The position numbers and the translations under genes are program-made. Below the pieces are notes generated by a model. That model was not told the DNA's origin. It made no database searches and saw only the letters and a list, made by a program, of their open reading frames with translations. This document shows, piece by piece, positions 1 to 11,062 of a DNA stretch of 64,000 bases; within the stretch, counting starts at the first letter, position 1; each line of letters begins with the position of its first letter. Source of the stretch: Lineolata rhizophorae (taxonomy: Eukaryota; Ascomycota; Dothideomycetes; Lineolatales; Lineolataceae); the NCBI GenBank assembly GCA_010093515.1, contig MU001678.1:1030806-1094805 (forward strand), given 5' to 3'.

Positions 1-997
1 AGGTCGGTAGCAATGCCGAGTGCCCGGAGTACAGGCTCCGGATGGAAGCACAGCAATGACGAAGTTGGACCACAGCTAACGAGATACCTGCCCCACACCG
101 ACGGGGATCCTCCAGTCAATCCGACCCTTGACCGTCTCGTCTTGTCTCGTGTCTTCAACGTCGTAGCGATTGCACTAGGTCCTGCATTTCTCCTCTTCTG
201 CCTGCGCCGAACCAACATTGGCAGGCGCAGGGAATCCTGTGCGCTGGACCTTCCATGTTCCTCGCAGGTTCCCGGGATGCTTATCTCGAAGCCGCATTCC
301 GCATCGAGGCAAGCGGGGAGGGGCACGCCGTCGTGCCCCGCGCAGCCAGGGGTTCGTTCGTCGGCTGGGGCTTTTTGGCGTTCGCGAACACGAACAAACG
401 GCTCGAAAGCGGCAGAAGTGGAAGCGCGGGCCCGCGGGTAAAGAAAAGCTTGTGCGCGCCCACCTTCCCGGTTCGGATCTAGCGCGGCGCAGAGCCCCGG
501 TCCAAGCTCCGCAGCCCCACGCGGACGGGTCCGATTTCACGGCCGGACCTGGAGAGCGCGCGCGCGCGCGTTCGTTTGCATCATGGGACGGCGCGGGACC
601 TTCCCACACGGGCGACGATAGGGACGCATGGATGGGGATCGCGGCAGGGCAGGGCAGCGCATTTTCCGAGGTTATATGGGCACCTTGGCAGGTCAGGTAC
701 CCGGCAAAAAGAGGCGCAATGGATTCGTACGACAGGGAGGCGCAATCGTTGCGCGCCTCCCTCCATGCTCACCACACCCGGGTCCCCGGCCGGTAGTCCG
801 GCGTTGACGACCACTTGCCTGCGTAGTACATATTATGGGCGTGCCGCCCCAGCTAACCGTGGTCGTCCTCTGGATGCGTACCGTGGGCGAGCACTGGTTT
901 ACTCGAGCCGCTAACCAGAGAGCTCTGTTCGCGCGCAACGCGCTCGGTGTTGGCAGAGCTTCGGTTGAGCTCCGTCGAGCTCCGTCGAGCTTCAGCC
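1..997. other. intergenic / upstream region of the S28 peptidase
   Basis: No supported gene; the open frames here are GC-driven and show no recognisable domain. The stretch holds an alternating CG run near 552-571. Immediately before the start codon of the following gene lie about two and a half tandem copies of a 10-bp unit, CGAGCTCCGT (about 965-992), which would lie in its 5' leader. Confidence 0.6.
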
Positions 998-3095
998 ATG
1001 ACATCCCAGCGACTCTGCGCCGTCATTGGTCTGCTCGCGCTGTGGCTGGCGCAGCTCGCGGTCGCGAGGACGGCCGTGACGCCCGTCAAGGAGTTGCGAC
1101 AACGGGTACGAGCTAGGGAAAAAAAGAACCCTTCCAAAACCTCCCCAACCTGAATCCGAACCCTAACCCTCGAATACTTCGCAGACCCTCCTCGAGAACG
1201 GCCTCCTCCAGCCCCGCGCCAGCCCCGCCGACGACGACGAGCCCGACCTCGAGTCCCTCTACCCAGCCCACAACCTCTCCGTCCCCATCGACCACTTCCA
1301 CAACTCGACGCTCTACGCTCCGCACTCCAACGGCACCTTCCCCTTGCGCTACTGGTACTCGGCCGCGCACTATGCGCCCGGCGGCCCCGTCATCGTGCTC
1401 TGCTCAGGCGAGACGTCGGGCGTCAACCGACTGCCCTTCCTGTACAAGGGCATCGTCTACCAGCTGGCCAAGGCGACGGGCGGACTCGGCGTCATCCTCG
1501 AGCACCGGTACTACGGGACCAGTTTCCCGGTCGACGACCTGACGACCGAGAGCTTGCGGTTCTTGACGACGGAGCAGGCGCTCGCCGACACGGACTATTT
1601 CGCGCGGAATGTGGTGTTCGAGGACGTGGACGCGGACCTAAGTCCGGAAAGCGCGCCGTGGATCATGTACGGGGGATCGTACGCGGGCGCCTTTGTGGTG
1701 AGTGCGAACTGCGCGAACTGCGCGGACATGTCCAAAATGAAAGAAGCCAATTGAAAAAAAAAGATGCTGACAATTTGAAACCGACGGGGCAAGGCCTTCC
1801 TCCGCGTCCTCTACCCCGGCACCTTCTGGGGGGCCATCTCCTCCTCCGGCGTCACCGAGGCCATATACGATTACTGGCAGTACTTCGAACCGATTCGGAT
1901 CCACGGCCCGCGCGCCTGCGTCGACACAACGCAGGCCTTCGTCCGCGTCATCGACGGCATCCTGCTGCGCTGCCCTTCGGACGCCGACCTCACCGCCCGG
2001 CTCAAGGAGACGTTCCTCCTCCCTAACGTCACGTACGACGACGACTTCGCCAACGTGCTGTCCGGCGGCATCACGGGCTGGCAGGGCCGCAACTGGGACC
2101 CCGAGGTGAACGATCCGTCCTTCGGGTACTACTGCGACAACATCACGACCGGCGAGTTGCTGTACCCGGACACCGAGGGCCTGCGCGACTCGGTCGCAGA
2201 GCTCATCGGCGCCAGCGGCGGCGCCGCCGGCGCCGCCCACGAGGACGACTCCTCCCTGACGGACCGCATGCTCAACTGGATCGGCTACGTCAACGCCACC
2301 GCCGTCGCGCCCTGCGCCGCCGACTCGGGCTCCACGCAGAACCAGTGCTTCACCAACCGCAACGCGACCTACTACGCCCAGACGGACCTGGCGCAGACGT
2401 GGCGCGCCTGGGCCTACCAGTACTGCACCCAGTGGGGCTACCTGCAGACGGGCTCCGGGGCGCCCGCCCACATCGACCCGCTCGTCTCCCGCACAATCGA
2501 CCTCGAGTACACGTCGCTCATCTGCCGCGACGCCTTCGACATCTGGACCTCGTCCGACGTCCAGGCTATCAACCGGTACGGCGGCTTCGACATCAGCTAT
2601 CCGCGCCTGGCCATCGTCGACGGCGAGGCGGACCCCTGGAAGGAGGCGACGCCGCATGCGACCGTCGCGAGGGACAGGGCGAGCACGGTGGAGGAGCCGT
2701 TTTTGTTGATCGAGGGGGCGGTGCATCATTGTGAGTTGTTCCCTTCCCTCTTTCTTCCCCCCCCTACTTTTTGCTCCTTGATGTGCTTCGGTCGGAAGGG
2801 GGACGGTAAAGTGACGATGGGGACGTCCAGGAGGAAGTGTCAGGTCAAACTTGGGCACTAACAAACCATCTGCTTGCCAACGCAGGGGACGAGAACGGCC
2901 TCCTCCCCAACGAGACGACGGCCGACTTGCCGCCGCAGCCCGTCGCCGACACGCAGGCGACCGAGCGCGACTTCGTGCGGGCGTGGGTCGCAGGTGAGCT
3001 CTCTCCCTCTCTCTAATCCAATACTTCCGAGGTGCCGGTATTCCGCTAACGCCTCAATTGCAGAGTGGTATATGCGCAAGGACCGGCGGGCATAA
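998..3095 (+). CDS. secreted serine peptidase, family S28 (prolyl carboxypeptidase-like)
   Basis: Exons 998-1105, 1185-1697, 1794-2730, 2886-2993 and 3064-3095 close in phase to 565 residues. Residues 1-23 are a hydrophobic signal peptide. The nucleophile motif GGSYAG puts the catalytic Ser at about residue 201. Asp in GEADPW (about 487) and His in GAVHHWDENG (about 518-519, the second codon group split by intron 3) complete the S28 triad. The family cleaves after proline in extracellular or vacuolar peptides, often at acid pH. Several NxS/T sites fit secretion. The start was chosen because the ATG opens the signal peptide and gives phase-0 splicing. All introns have GT-AG ends; the second acceptor is AAG, chosen because GAF-V joined to AFLR matches the family. 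It converges on the next gene with a gap of about 250 bp. Confidence 0.9.
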
Positions 3096-3349
3096 TCTGA
3101 GGCTGTTTAAAGTGATGTAGAAGACATGAGGCGACAAAAAAAAACAGGAAATGATGGATGCCCATTTTTACCTTTTACGTCGGATAGACCACGAAACTTA
3201 TATAATATAATACGTTAGTTGAGCACGGTGCTCACCGCATGTGCACATACATATAGATAGCTATGCAAGCAACATAGTCCGCAAACAGACTCCCACTGGA
3301 CGATGCTGCCAACCACCAACCCCACCCCTACCCACTCCACTCCCACTCC

Positions 3350-3855
3350 TCACAGCCTCGCCTTCCCTTCCCCTTCCCCTTCCCCCTCCCCCTCCCCCTT
3401 CCTCCCCTCCTCCCTCGCCCTCTCCACCGCCCTCCAACAAATCCCCGCCACGGGCCCCAGCTGCGCCGCGTACTCCCTCGCCCTCTCGCTGCTCGCCTGC
3501 CTGGCGGCGTACCGCGCCGCGATGCCCTGCACGATGACGCAGTCGCGGAGCAGCGAGAAGGCGGCGCCCCAGGCGAGGTCGGCGGGCGAGGGGGCCCAGC
3601 CGGCGGCGGCGGCGTACCAGCGCAGCATGGCGGGGCGCGGGGGCACGCCGGCGCGCGCCGTGGCCGGGTGGAAGGCCAGGTTGGCGGAGCGCGGCAGCGG
3701 CGGCCGCGCCGGGGAGCGCGCCGCGGCCGCCGTGGGCAGCGCCAGCGAGACCACGGTCCACGGCGCGAGCAGGTTGCAGAGGTCGGAGAGCGGGTGGCCT
3801 ATCGTGGACATCTCCCAGCTGGGACCCACCCGGGGCGCAAGTCAGCAACGTTTTC

Positions 3856-3889
<34 letters not shown>

Positions 3890-4984
3890 GAGAAGGGGCG
3901 AGAAGCGCAAAACAGGACAGGACAACGCACTCTAGGATGCCGATGATGCGCGGCTCCGTCTTGTGATAGACCAGGTTGTCGATCTTGAAGTCGCCGTGGA
4001 CGAGCGCGGCCCTGTCCCGGGGGCCGGGGGGCGCCGCCTCGCCGGCGAAGAAGCCGAGCATCTCGGCCTGGCGCGGTATCGGCCCGACGGGCCGCCCGGT
4101 GTCGACGTCGACGGCGGCCGCCTGGGCCCGGCTCAGCGACGCGAAGAGCGCGAGCTGCCGGGCGTAGAAGCCGGCCGGCTTGCCGTAGTCGGCGAGCCCG
4201 ACGGCGGCCTGGTCGAGCGCGTGGAGCTTGCCCAGCGTGCGGGCGGCGTCGTGGAACCTGGTTTCCTCCCCCCCCGGCCCCGGGCCCGCCAACCCGCCGC
4301 TCACCATCAGCTTTTGTCTTCGCCGCTTTTTCACACACATCTCCCGCTTTGAGGGCCTTTGGTCCCCATGCGGTCCGCTTGGAGGGGGCAACTAGAAGAG
4401 CAGACGGACGTACATCTCCTCTCGGTCCGCGGCGCTGACGCCCGGCATCGTCATGTCCTCGAAGATGCGGCCGTCGAGGAACTCCATGATGTAGAACGGG
4501 CTGCCGACGACGGCGTCGTCCATGCAGAGGCAGTACGCCCTGGGCACGGGCACGTCGGTGCCGGCCAGCGCGTGGATGACGCGGTACTCGCGCTCCACCT
4601 TGTGCGCCGTCTTGGACAGCAGCTTGCCGGGCGGCTTCTTGCGCATGACGAACTTGGCGCCCGCGCGGTCCGTGAGCTGGTAGGTTGGGTTCGACTGGCC
4701 GAAGCCGAACTAGAAGCAGCCATGTCAGAGATGGAAAGGAAGGGGAGGAAGGTGGTGGACGGAGGCGTGGATGTTAGGACAAAAGCACGCGGGGTCAAGG
4801 AGGTGAGGGAGGGCTTGAGTTGTTGATTCGGATCGAGCTCGACTGTGTCGAGTAAACCGGGTGGAACGGACGCCCGAGGTCGTACCTGCTTGACCGCAAT
4901 GGGCACCTTGACATCGGGCACGTTGGCCTCGACATAGCGCTCTAGCGCGGCGACGTCGATCGGCTGGCGTACCGGTCCCGCCAT
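3350..4984 (-). CDS. aminoglycoside-phosphotransferase / ACAD10-like kinase domain protein
   Basis: Exons (minus) 4886-4984, 4414-4709, 3931-4257 and 3350-3818 give 396 residues. The kinase-like APH fold shows a phosphate-binding segment near [12 protein letters not shown] (about 34-45), a Lys strand FVMRKKP, the catalytic loop HGDFKIDN (His219, Asp221, Asn226) and the metal-binding [10 protein letters not shown] (Asp241). This matches the phosphotransferase domain of the ACAD10/11 family, thought to act on 4-hydroxyacyl or related small molecules; the substrate here is unknown. The ATG at 4984 was preferred over a non-ATG codon 12 nt upstream. Exon 2 ends at a GTACGT donor, which restores [15 protein letters not shown]. 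The tail is a low-complexity Gly-Glu repeat encoded by a CCCTTC-type repeat, and intron 3 holds a long pyrimidine tract on the plus strand. Confidence 0.88.
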
Positions 4985-6412
4985 GGCCGCCGACAAAATC
5001 CCGCTTGATGGATCTCACGCGTAGGCCAAAGGAAGCGGAACTGAACAAGGCGGTTGATTGCTTCAGCTGCGAGGTCGATGCATAGCTGGAGGAGCGGAGT
5101 GGCTCGGCGTGGTCGGGTAAGCTGCTTGAGCACTGTGAGCGGAGAGCGGAGAGCTGGTCGGCGGCGACAATGCCTCGGCTGTCGCGTGCGCACGCATTCA
5201 TTGGCCGTCGCAGAGCACATAGCTGCTCACCTACTTATCGCATAACTGGAATATGACAGAATAAGAAAAAGCAAATACCATTCTGCGCATCGCATCTGGC
5301 GCATAATGTCCGAGGCTATGCAAAGTACGAAAGACGAAAGAGGAGAAGCCAAAAGGTTCGACGACGGCGAAAATGGCAAAACGTACAACACCGGGGATTC
5401 CCTCGTGGTCACCCACCGAAGTACTAGTCCAGCGATCTGTGGCTTAATTACAGGGGAGCGGACGGGACCCGATGTATTCCACAGTCTATGGTCGTACGTG
5501 AGAGATCACTGTCTGTTTACGGTATATAAAGCCCAAAAAAAGAATTCTTCTTCAACGTTCCCCCGCTCTTTGCCGGCGCTCCAACCACAAAGTGAACATC
5601 AGCAACAACAGACGGCACCAAGCTCAAAGACGCCCAAAACTAGACAATTCCATTCGATGATAATCTGCGCTCACTCACACCCCTCGCCCTTCTCTCTCAC
5701 GTGCCTGCATACGTAGCGTCCATCTCTTTTTAACATTACACGAGCTCGCAAGATTCCGAATCCGACCAGGCAGCCAAAAAAAAAAAAAAAAGGTTTCATG
5801 GTATATCATGATGATGAACAAAGAAAGCGGCCGTTCCGTCTCGTCTCGTCCCGAAGACTCCAGCTAGACTAAAGACATTAAATAAAAGGAGGAAAGAGGG
5901 AGGGAAAAAAAAAACACAAAACGATTCGTTTAAGAGCCCGCGAACCTTGAATAAGGCCAGGAAAAGGAGAGGACGAAGTAAAAGGCAAGCAAGGAAACGG
6001 ACGAAACTTTCCCAAGACCAAAGTGGTAACCCTCGCCAGATCGCGGGGACTAAATAGCAGCGTCATCAGACGATCTCTCTCTGGCTCTCTCTCTTCTTGA
6101 TCGACAAAACCCAGCGGTACCAAGTAGGGGATATAAAATTCAGCGCAACAACCACAACAGCAGCACCAGAACCAGCAGCAACAAATCAGATCCCACCCGC
6201 CTCAAACCAAACAAAAAAAAAAAAAAAAAAAAAAAGAAAAGAAAAGACTCCACCCACGCGATGCTCTCACACCCCCACCATGCTACCCATACACCCAAAC
6301 ACCAATGCCCCCGCCCTCCAATTCACCATCCAGCGTCTCCCCATCAAAAGACAAACTCCTCCCCAAAAAAAACCATCCACCCACCCACCCACCACAAACC
6401 TCCCTCCCTCCC
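4985..6412. other. intergenic: phosphotransferase promoter and 3' region of the F-box gene
   Basis: No gene is supported. It contains homopolymer A runs at 5776-5791 and 6213-6235 and C-rich low-complexity sequence from 6240 onward. A plus-strand TATATAAA lies at 5523-5530 (listed separately) but leads into no convincing reading frame. Confidence 0.6.
5523..5530 (+). promoter_or_regulatory. TATA-box-like element without an obvious gene
   Basis: TATATAAA is followed by a pyrimidine-rich then CAACA-rich stretch like a fungal 5' leader, but the first downstream ATGs open only short frames. It may drive a non-coding or very short transcript, or be chance. Confidence 0.25.
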
Positions 6413-9400
6413 TCACCACGCCCCACGCCCACCTCTCCCCCTCCCCCCCGCCACCGTCTCAAACCTAACTCCACGCCCACACCTCTCGACCCCACCACCC
6501 CCCAACCAACCCCCCAAGTTGCGACACTGGCTGACGTCGAGGCGCTCGAGGCGGGCGCAGCCGGCGAGCACGGCCTCGACGCCGTCGCCCGTGACCCGGA
6601 CGCAGCCGCGCACCGACAGCTCGCGCAGCTCGAGCAGGTGCAGCCCGACCGACCGCAGCGACTCGGCCCCGACGGCCGAGCCGCAGAAGGCCAGGTTGAG
6701 CCGCCGCAGCGACGGGCAGCCGAGCGCGAGCACCTCGGTCGCCGTGTCGGACAGCGCGCAGCAGAAGGACTGCAGGGGCGAGGGCTCACGTTAGCGGGCG
6801 CTGCGTTGGAACGGCGGGCAAACCAAAAAAAAAAAAAATAAAAATAAAAATAAAAATAAAAATAAAAATAAAAAAATAAAAAAATAAAAATAGAAGTAAA
6901 AATTAAAAAAACCATGGGTGGGAGGGAGGAGGGGAGGAAGGGGAGGGAGGGGGCCAGAACGAAAGCGCCGACTCACCAAGTCCAAGTCCCTCAGCCCCTT
7001 GGCGGCGTTGGTCAGGGCCACGATGGCCTTGTCCGTCAGATAGGTGCAGTCGGCCAGGCAGAGCCGGCGCAGGCGGGGGAAGGCGTGCACGCTCCAGTGC
7101 TGGAAGCCGCCGTCGCTGATGGTCGTGCAGCGCGTCAGGTCCATCTCCTCGATGCGCGCCGCCGCGTGCAGCGCGATGTGCGCCATCGACTTGTCCGTGA
7201 TGTGCTTGCAGTACGAGAGGGTGAGGCGGCGGAGCCGGGGGCAGCCGATGACGGTGCCGGCCGGGATCGCCTGCTGAGGTGGCTGCTGGTGCTGGTGCTG
7301 ATGCTGGTGCTGGTGCTGGTGCTGGTGCTGGCCGTTGCGCAGCCTGGACCCTCCGCCTTTCTGCTGCATTTGCTGCATGTGCTGCATTTGCTGCTGCTGC
7401 TGCTGCTGCATCTGCAGCACGTGGGGCGGGATCTCCGGCACGACCCAGCCGACGATGCGGGCGAGCAGGTTGTCGCCCACCTTGCGGCAGTTGCTGAGGT
7501 CCACCTCCTCGAGGTCCCGCGCGCGGCCCACCATGTCGAGCACGGCCTGGCCCGTGATGTCCCAGACGGACTTCATGCGCCAGGCCCGGCACTGGCGGGA
7601 GCAGGCGGCCGCGAGGGCCGCGAACCCTTCGTCCGTGAGGTGGAAGCAGTTGCTGATGTCGACGGAGCGGGGCCTCCCCGCCACGAACGGACAGACGTAC
7701 CGCGTCACCACCGCGTCCGTCACCTTGCGGTTGTACGGCGACAGGTCAAGGTGCTGGGCCAGCGCCGGCGACGTCGACAGGAGCTTCAGCCAGTGCGTCG
7801 ACACGCGCCGCAGCCGCATCAGCTCCACCACGTCCAGGTGCGACAGCAGCCGCACCAGGACCGCGTCCGGCAGCACGCCCTTGCCCTGCCGCGACGGCAG
7901 CCGCCGGCCCGCCACCTTGGGCCGCTTCACCGCCGTCGCCGCCTGCGCAGGCGGCGACGGCGGCGTCGACTCGTGCTTGGCGCGCAGCGACGACGGCACC
8001 AGGACCTGCCCGTTTTGCGGCGACTGCGACCGCTCGTTCTCGCGGCCGCCCGGCGCCGCGGCGGCCGCGCCCTGCGAGCCGTCCGCCGGCGACGAGCCTG
8101 GGGCCGGCGGCGCGAGCGACCCGCGCCGCGACCGCGAGCGCATGTTGTCCAGGTCGACGTTGAGGAAAGGGTCCGGGTCGTAAGGTTCGATGACGGGCAC
8201 GGGCGAAGCGTCCTCGATCTTCTTGACCGGCGCGCTCGCCACGGGGCCTTCCTCCGAAGAGCTCTCCATCGGGGTGAATATCACCTCGGGCATCGTCTGC
8301 CTGCGGCCGATCGGCGCTCCCGACGTGGCGAAAGGAGACCTGACGGCCCCGTCCGCAATCGCGAGCTCGTTAATCGGCGGAGTGCCGTCTTGGGCCGCCG
8401 CTGCCGTCGCCGCAGCCGCGGCAGAAGCTGCAGCAGCAGCTGCTGCTGCCGTCGCCGTCCCGCCCGGCGCGTCCCCCATCGTGACGTCCTTGGAGCCGTC
8501 GGCGGCCGACTCGACGAGGCGCCGGCGCGCCGTGCTCTCGACCTGCTGGCGCACGTCGGGCGAGCACTTCTCCCACAGCTCGTTGAGCACGTCGCTGTCG
8601 ATCATGAGGCACTCGACCGACGAAATGGAGCGGACCGTGGCGGTGCGCTTCGGCGCCAGCGACAGGCTCGTGACCTCGCCGAAGTACTGGCCGGGCTTCA
8701 GCCGGGCGATGATCTCGTGCCGCGGCTGGACCCCGTGGCCGGCGAAGAGCGTGTCCACCTTGAACAGGCTCAGGTTCTGCCGCTCCGTGATGACCTCAAC
8801 CTCGCCCCGGACGATGAAGAAGACGTCCCGGCCCGGCGAGCCTTGCTGGATGATCTCGGTGAAGGGCGGGTAGGTCCGCGGCTGGGCGTTCAGCCCCAGG
8901 AAGTGCAGTATCTCCGGGGGCAGGCTGGAAAACAGCGGGAGCTCCTTGAGCAGCTGGCGCACGGTGACGGAGCCCCCGGTGCCGATGGCGCTGACGGCGG
9001 CCACCTCGGCCAAACCGGGGCTCGGAGACTTCCTCTTCTTGTTGCTGACGACCTCGCCGTCCCTCAGCGCTCCCGCATCTCCCATGACCACGTCGCCGTC
9101 CATCCGATCCCTCGTCCTCTTCCCGGACCTGACAAGCTTGCTCGACGCGCCGCTCGCCGACGAGCCGGGCCCCATCTCCTTCTTCTTGCGCTCCAGGATG
9201 GTCAGCCGCTCCTTGGCCTCGTCGCGGATCACCTTCTCGACCTCGGGGAAGTGCGGCAGCTCCTTGGCCAGGTCCTCCTTGTTGAGGCGCACGACCAAGG
9301 AGCGCAGGTTGGCGATGATGGTGGCGGTGCGCGGGATCTCCATGAGGACGCCGATCTCGCCGAAGAAAGCGCCGGGCTTCAGTTCCGCGTAGGTGCTCTC

Positions 9401-9715
9401 GCCGTCGCGGCTCGTGACGCGGACGGAGCCCCGCACCAGCCAGTACATCGCTTTGGCGTCGTCGCCCTCGGTGAGGATGTAGTCGTGGGGCGCGTACAGC
9501 TGCAGGCGGAGGTGCGTCCCGATGGCGGCGAGGAAGCTGTCCGGTGCCGACTGGAAGAGCGGGAAGGAGCGGAGCCGGTCAAGTAGGTCGAGCGGGAGGC
9601 CCTGGATGGTCGACGCCGTCAAGGGCGACGGCCGCACCGGGCGCGTCGGGTTCGTTTCGGAGTCGTACGCCCGGATTAACGACATGGGATCCGGCACGGG
9701 CATCACCGCGCCGCT

Positions 9716-9762
<47 letters not shown>

Positions 9763-9925
9763 TGCTGCCACTAATACCGCCTCCGCCTGCGCTATTGCTG
9801 CTGCCACCGCCCGAGCTGCTGCCGTTCATCATCATCCTGCTGCTGCTGCTGCCGCTGCCGCCGCCGCCGCCGCCGCCGTGATGGTGGACGGCGGGGCCCC
9901 CGCCTGGCCTCGAGCGGCGACGCAT
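6413..9925 (-). CDS. F-box / leucine-rich-repeat protein with two cyclic-nucleotide-binding domains
   Basis: Exons (minus) 6977-9925 and 6413-6769 give 1101 residues. Order: poly-Gly/Ser N-terminus (1-75), cNMP-binding domain 1 (about 121-230, FFGEIGVLMEIPRTATI), domain 2 (about 310-430, YFGEV then KRTATV), a disordered Ala/Ser/Pro linker, an F-box (about 684-725), then AMN1/GRR1-type leucine-rich repeats to the end, interrupted by poly-Gln and an (HQ)n run near 866-880. The FGE...RTA phosphate-binding-cassette residues that hold cyclic nucleotide are kept in both domains. Known F-box/LRR proteins recruit substrates to SCF ubiquitin ligases; coupling to a cyclic nucleotide is inference. The ATG at 9925 is used; an upstream GTG frame extension is ignored. 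The 207-bp intron carries a TAAAAA-type repeat. Confidence 0.88.
6825..6910. repeat. (TAAAAA)n microsatellite inside the F-box gene intron
   Basis: About 85 bp of A-runs broken by single T's at roughly 6-bp spacing (poly-T/A on the coding strand), lying between the donor at 6976 and acceptor at 6770. It lengthens an otherwise short intron. Confidence 0.85.
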
Positions 9926-10787
9926 AATGACGGCGCACACGCCGCCCCAGGGGGGAGGAGGGTGCCAGATAGATGCCCCGCCGAACCGGGGGGGTTTCCG
10001 GGCTTTTCAGGCCTGAAGCGGGATCCTTCTTGTCACCCGACGCGTAAGGAGTTGAGAATTCTTCTTTTCCTCTTTTGCGACGGCGAAGAGGGCGGACGTC
10101 GGCCGGTGCGCCGGGATTACCAGGGTAAAGTTGGAATGCTGGGGGGGGAGGGTTCGGGTCGAGGCCGTTGGCCCGTGTGTGTGTGCGGGCTCTATCGTGG
10201 TACCTGCGGCGGCGAACAGAGCTCGCGGAGACGCTCGTCCCGTCTGCGCGTCCGTTCCAGCCCGCGCGCGCGCGCACACACACAGACACACTCACTCAAC
10301 CCGGCGCGCAACGCGACGCAACGCGACGCACGTACGCACGCACACGCACACACACACACACGAGGACGCTCGGCGCAACGTACGCGCACTCGCACACAGC
10401 TCGGCTGCTCGGCTCCGGGCTCAGCCGGCGTCGGAAGGGGCCCGGGCAAGAAGGAGGAAGGGGGGGGAAGTGAGAGCAAGAGCGAGAGCGAGAGCGAGAG
10501 AGCGCGACACGGAGGGAGGCCCAGCTGGAGGATCCGGAAACGAGGAAGAAGGGCGGGGGGAGAGCGGGAGGGCCGGCTACAGGCTCGCAACCATGCTCTT
10601 CCCCGGCACGGGTCGAGGCGGGATCGAGGCAGGCGGCGGGAGAGCCGTCGCGCGAAGGGAGAGACGGAGACGGGGACGGAGGGTGGTGGTGGTGGCGGCG
10701 GATGACGCCGGGGCGCGGACGAGGACGCGGACGCGGGGTACTAGCGACTCGATGATGCCGCGGGGCGCGCGCTTGCGAGAAGCGGTC

Positions 10788-10791
<4 letters not shown>

Positions 10792-10836
<45 letters not shown>
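10792..10836. repeat. (CTG)15 trinucleotide repeat
   Basis: Fifteen perfect CTG units, read as (CAG)15 in the direction of the F-box gene, about 0.87-0.91 kb upstream of its start codon. It is non-coding in my gene model. Confidence 0.9.
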
Positions 10837-10837
<1 letters not shown>

Positions 10838-11000
10838 GGCAGTGGTTGCGGCGGTGGATGCGGAGGAGGGCGAGGAGCAGACGACGGACGCGCAGGCCGA
10901 AGCGGAGGATCTGCAGACGCCGTCGCCGTCGGGCATGTCAAACAAGGGGGCGGTCTAGCAGCGTTGGACGAGGGGGGGGGGGGTGGCTGCCCCCGGGGGG

Positions 11001-11001
<1 letters not shown>

Positions 11002-11061
<60 letters not shown>
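11002..11061. repeat. uninterrupted 60-nt poly-G tract
   Basis: Sixty consecutive G's, preceded by a 12-G run (10972-10983) and a 6-G run (10995-11000). The short unit GGTGGCTG occurs on both sides (about 10982-10989 and 11060-11067), suggesting the tract grew within or between copies of a duplicated unit. In the sense of the F-box gene it is poly-C. Confidence 0.9.

Positions 11062-11062
<1 letters not shown>

Noticed and set aside
6914-9586. 890-codon plus-strand frame opposite the F-box gene
   Set aside because: Antisense shadow of the real coding strand: Arg/Val/Leu-rich with no domain, and it tracks the codon bias of the minus-strand gene.
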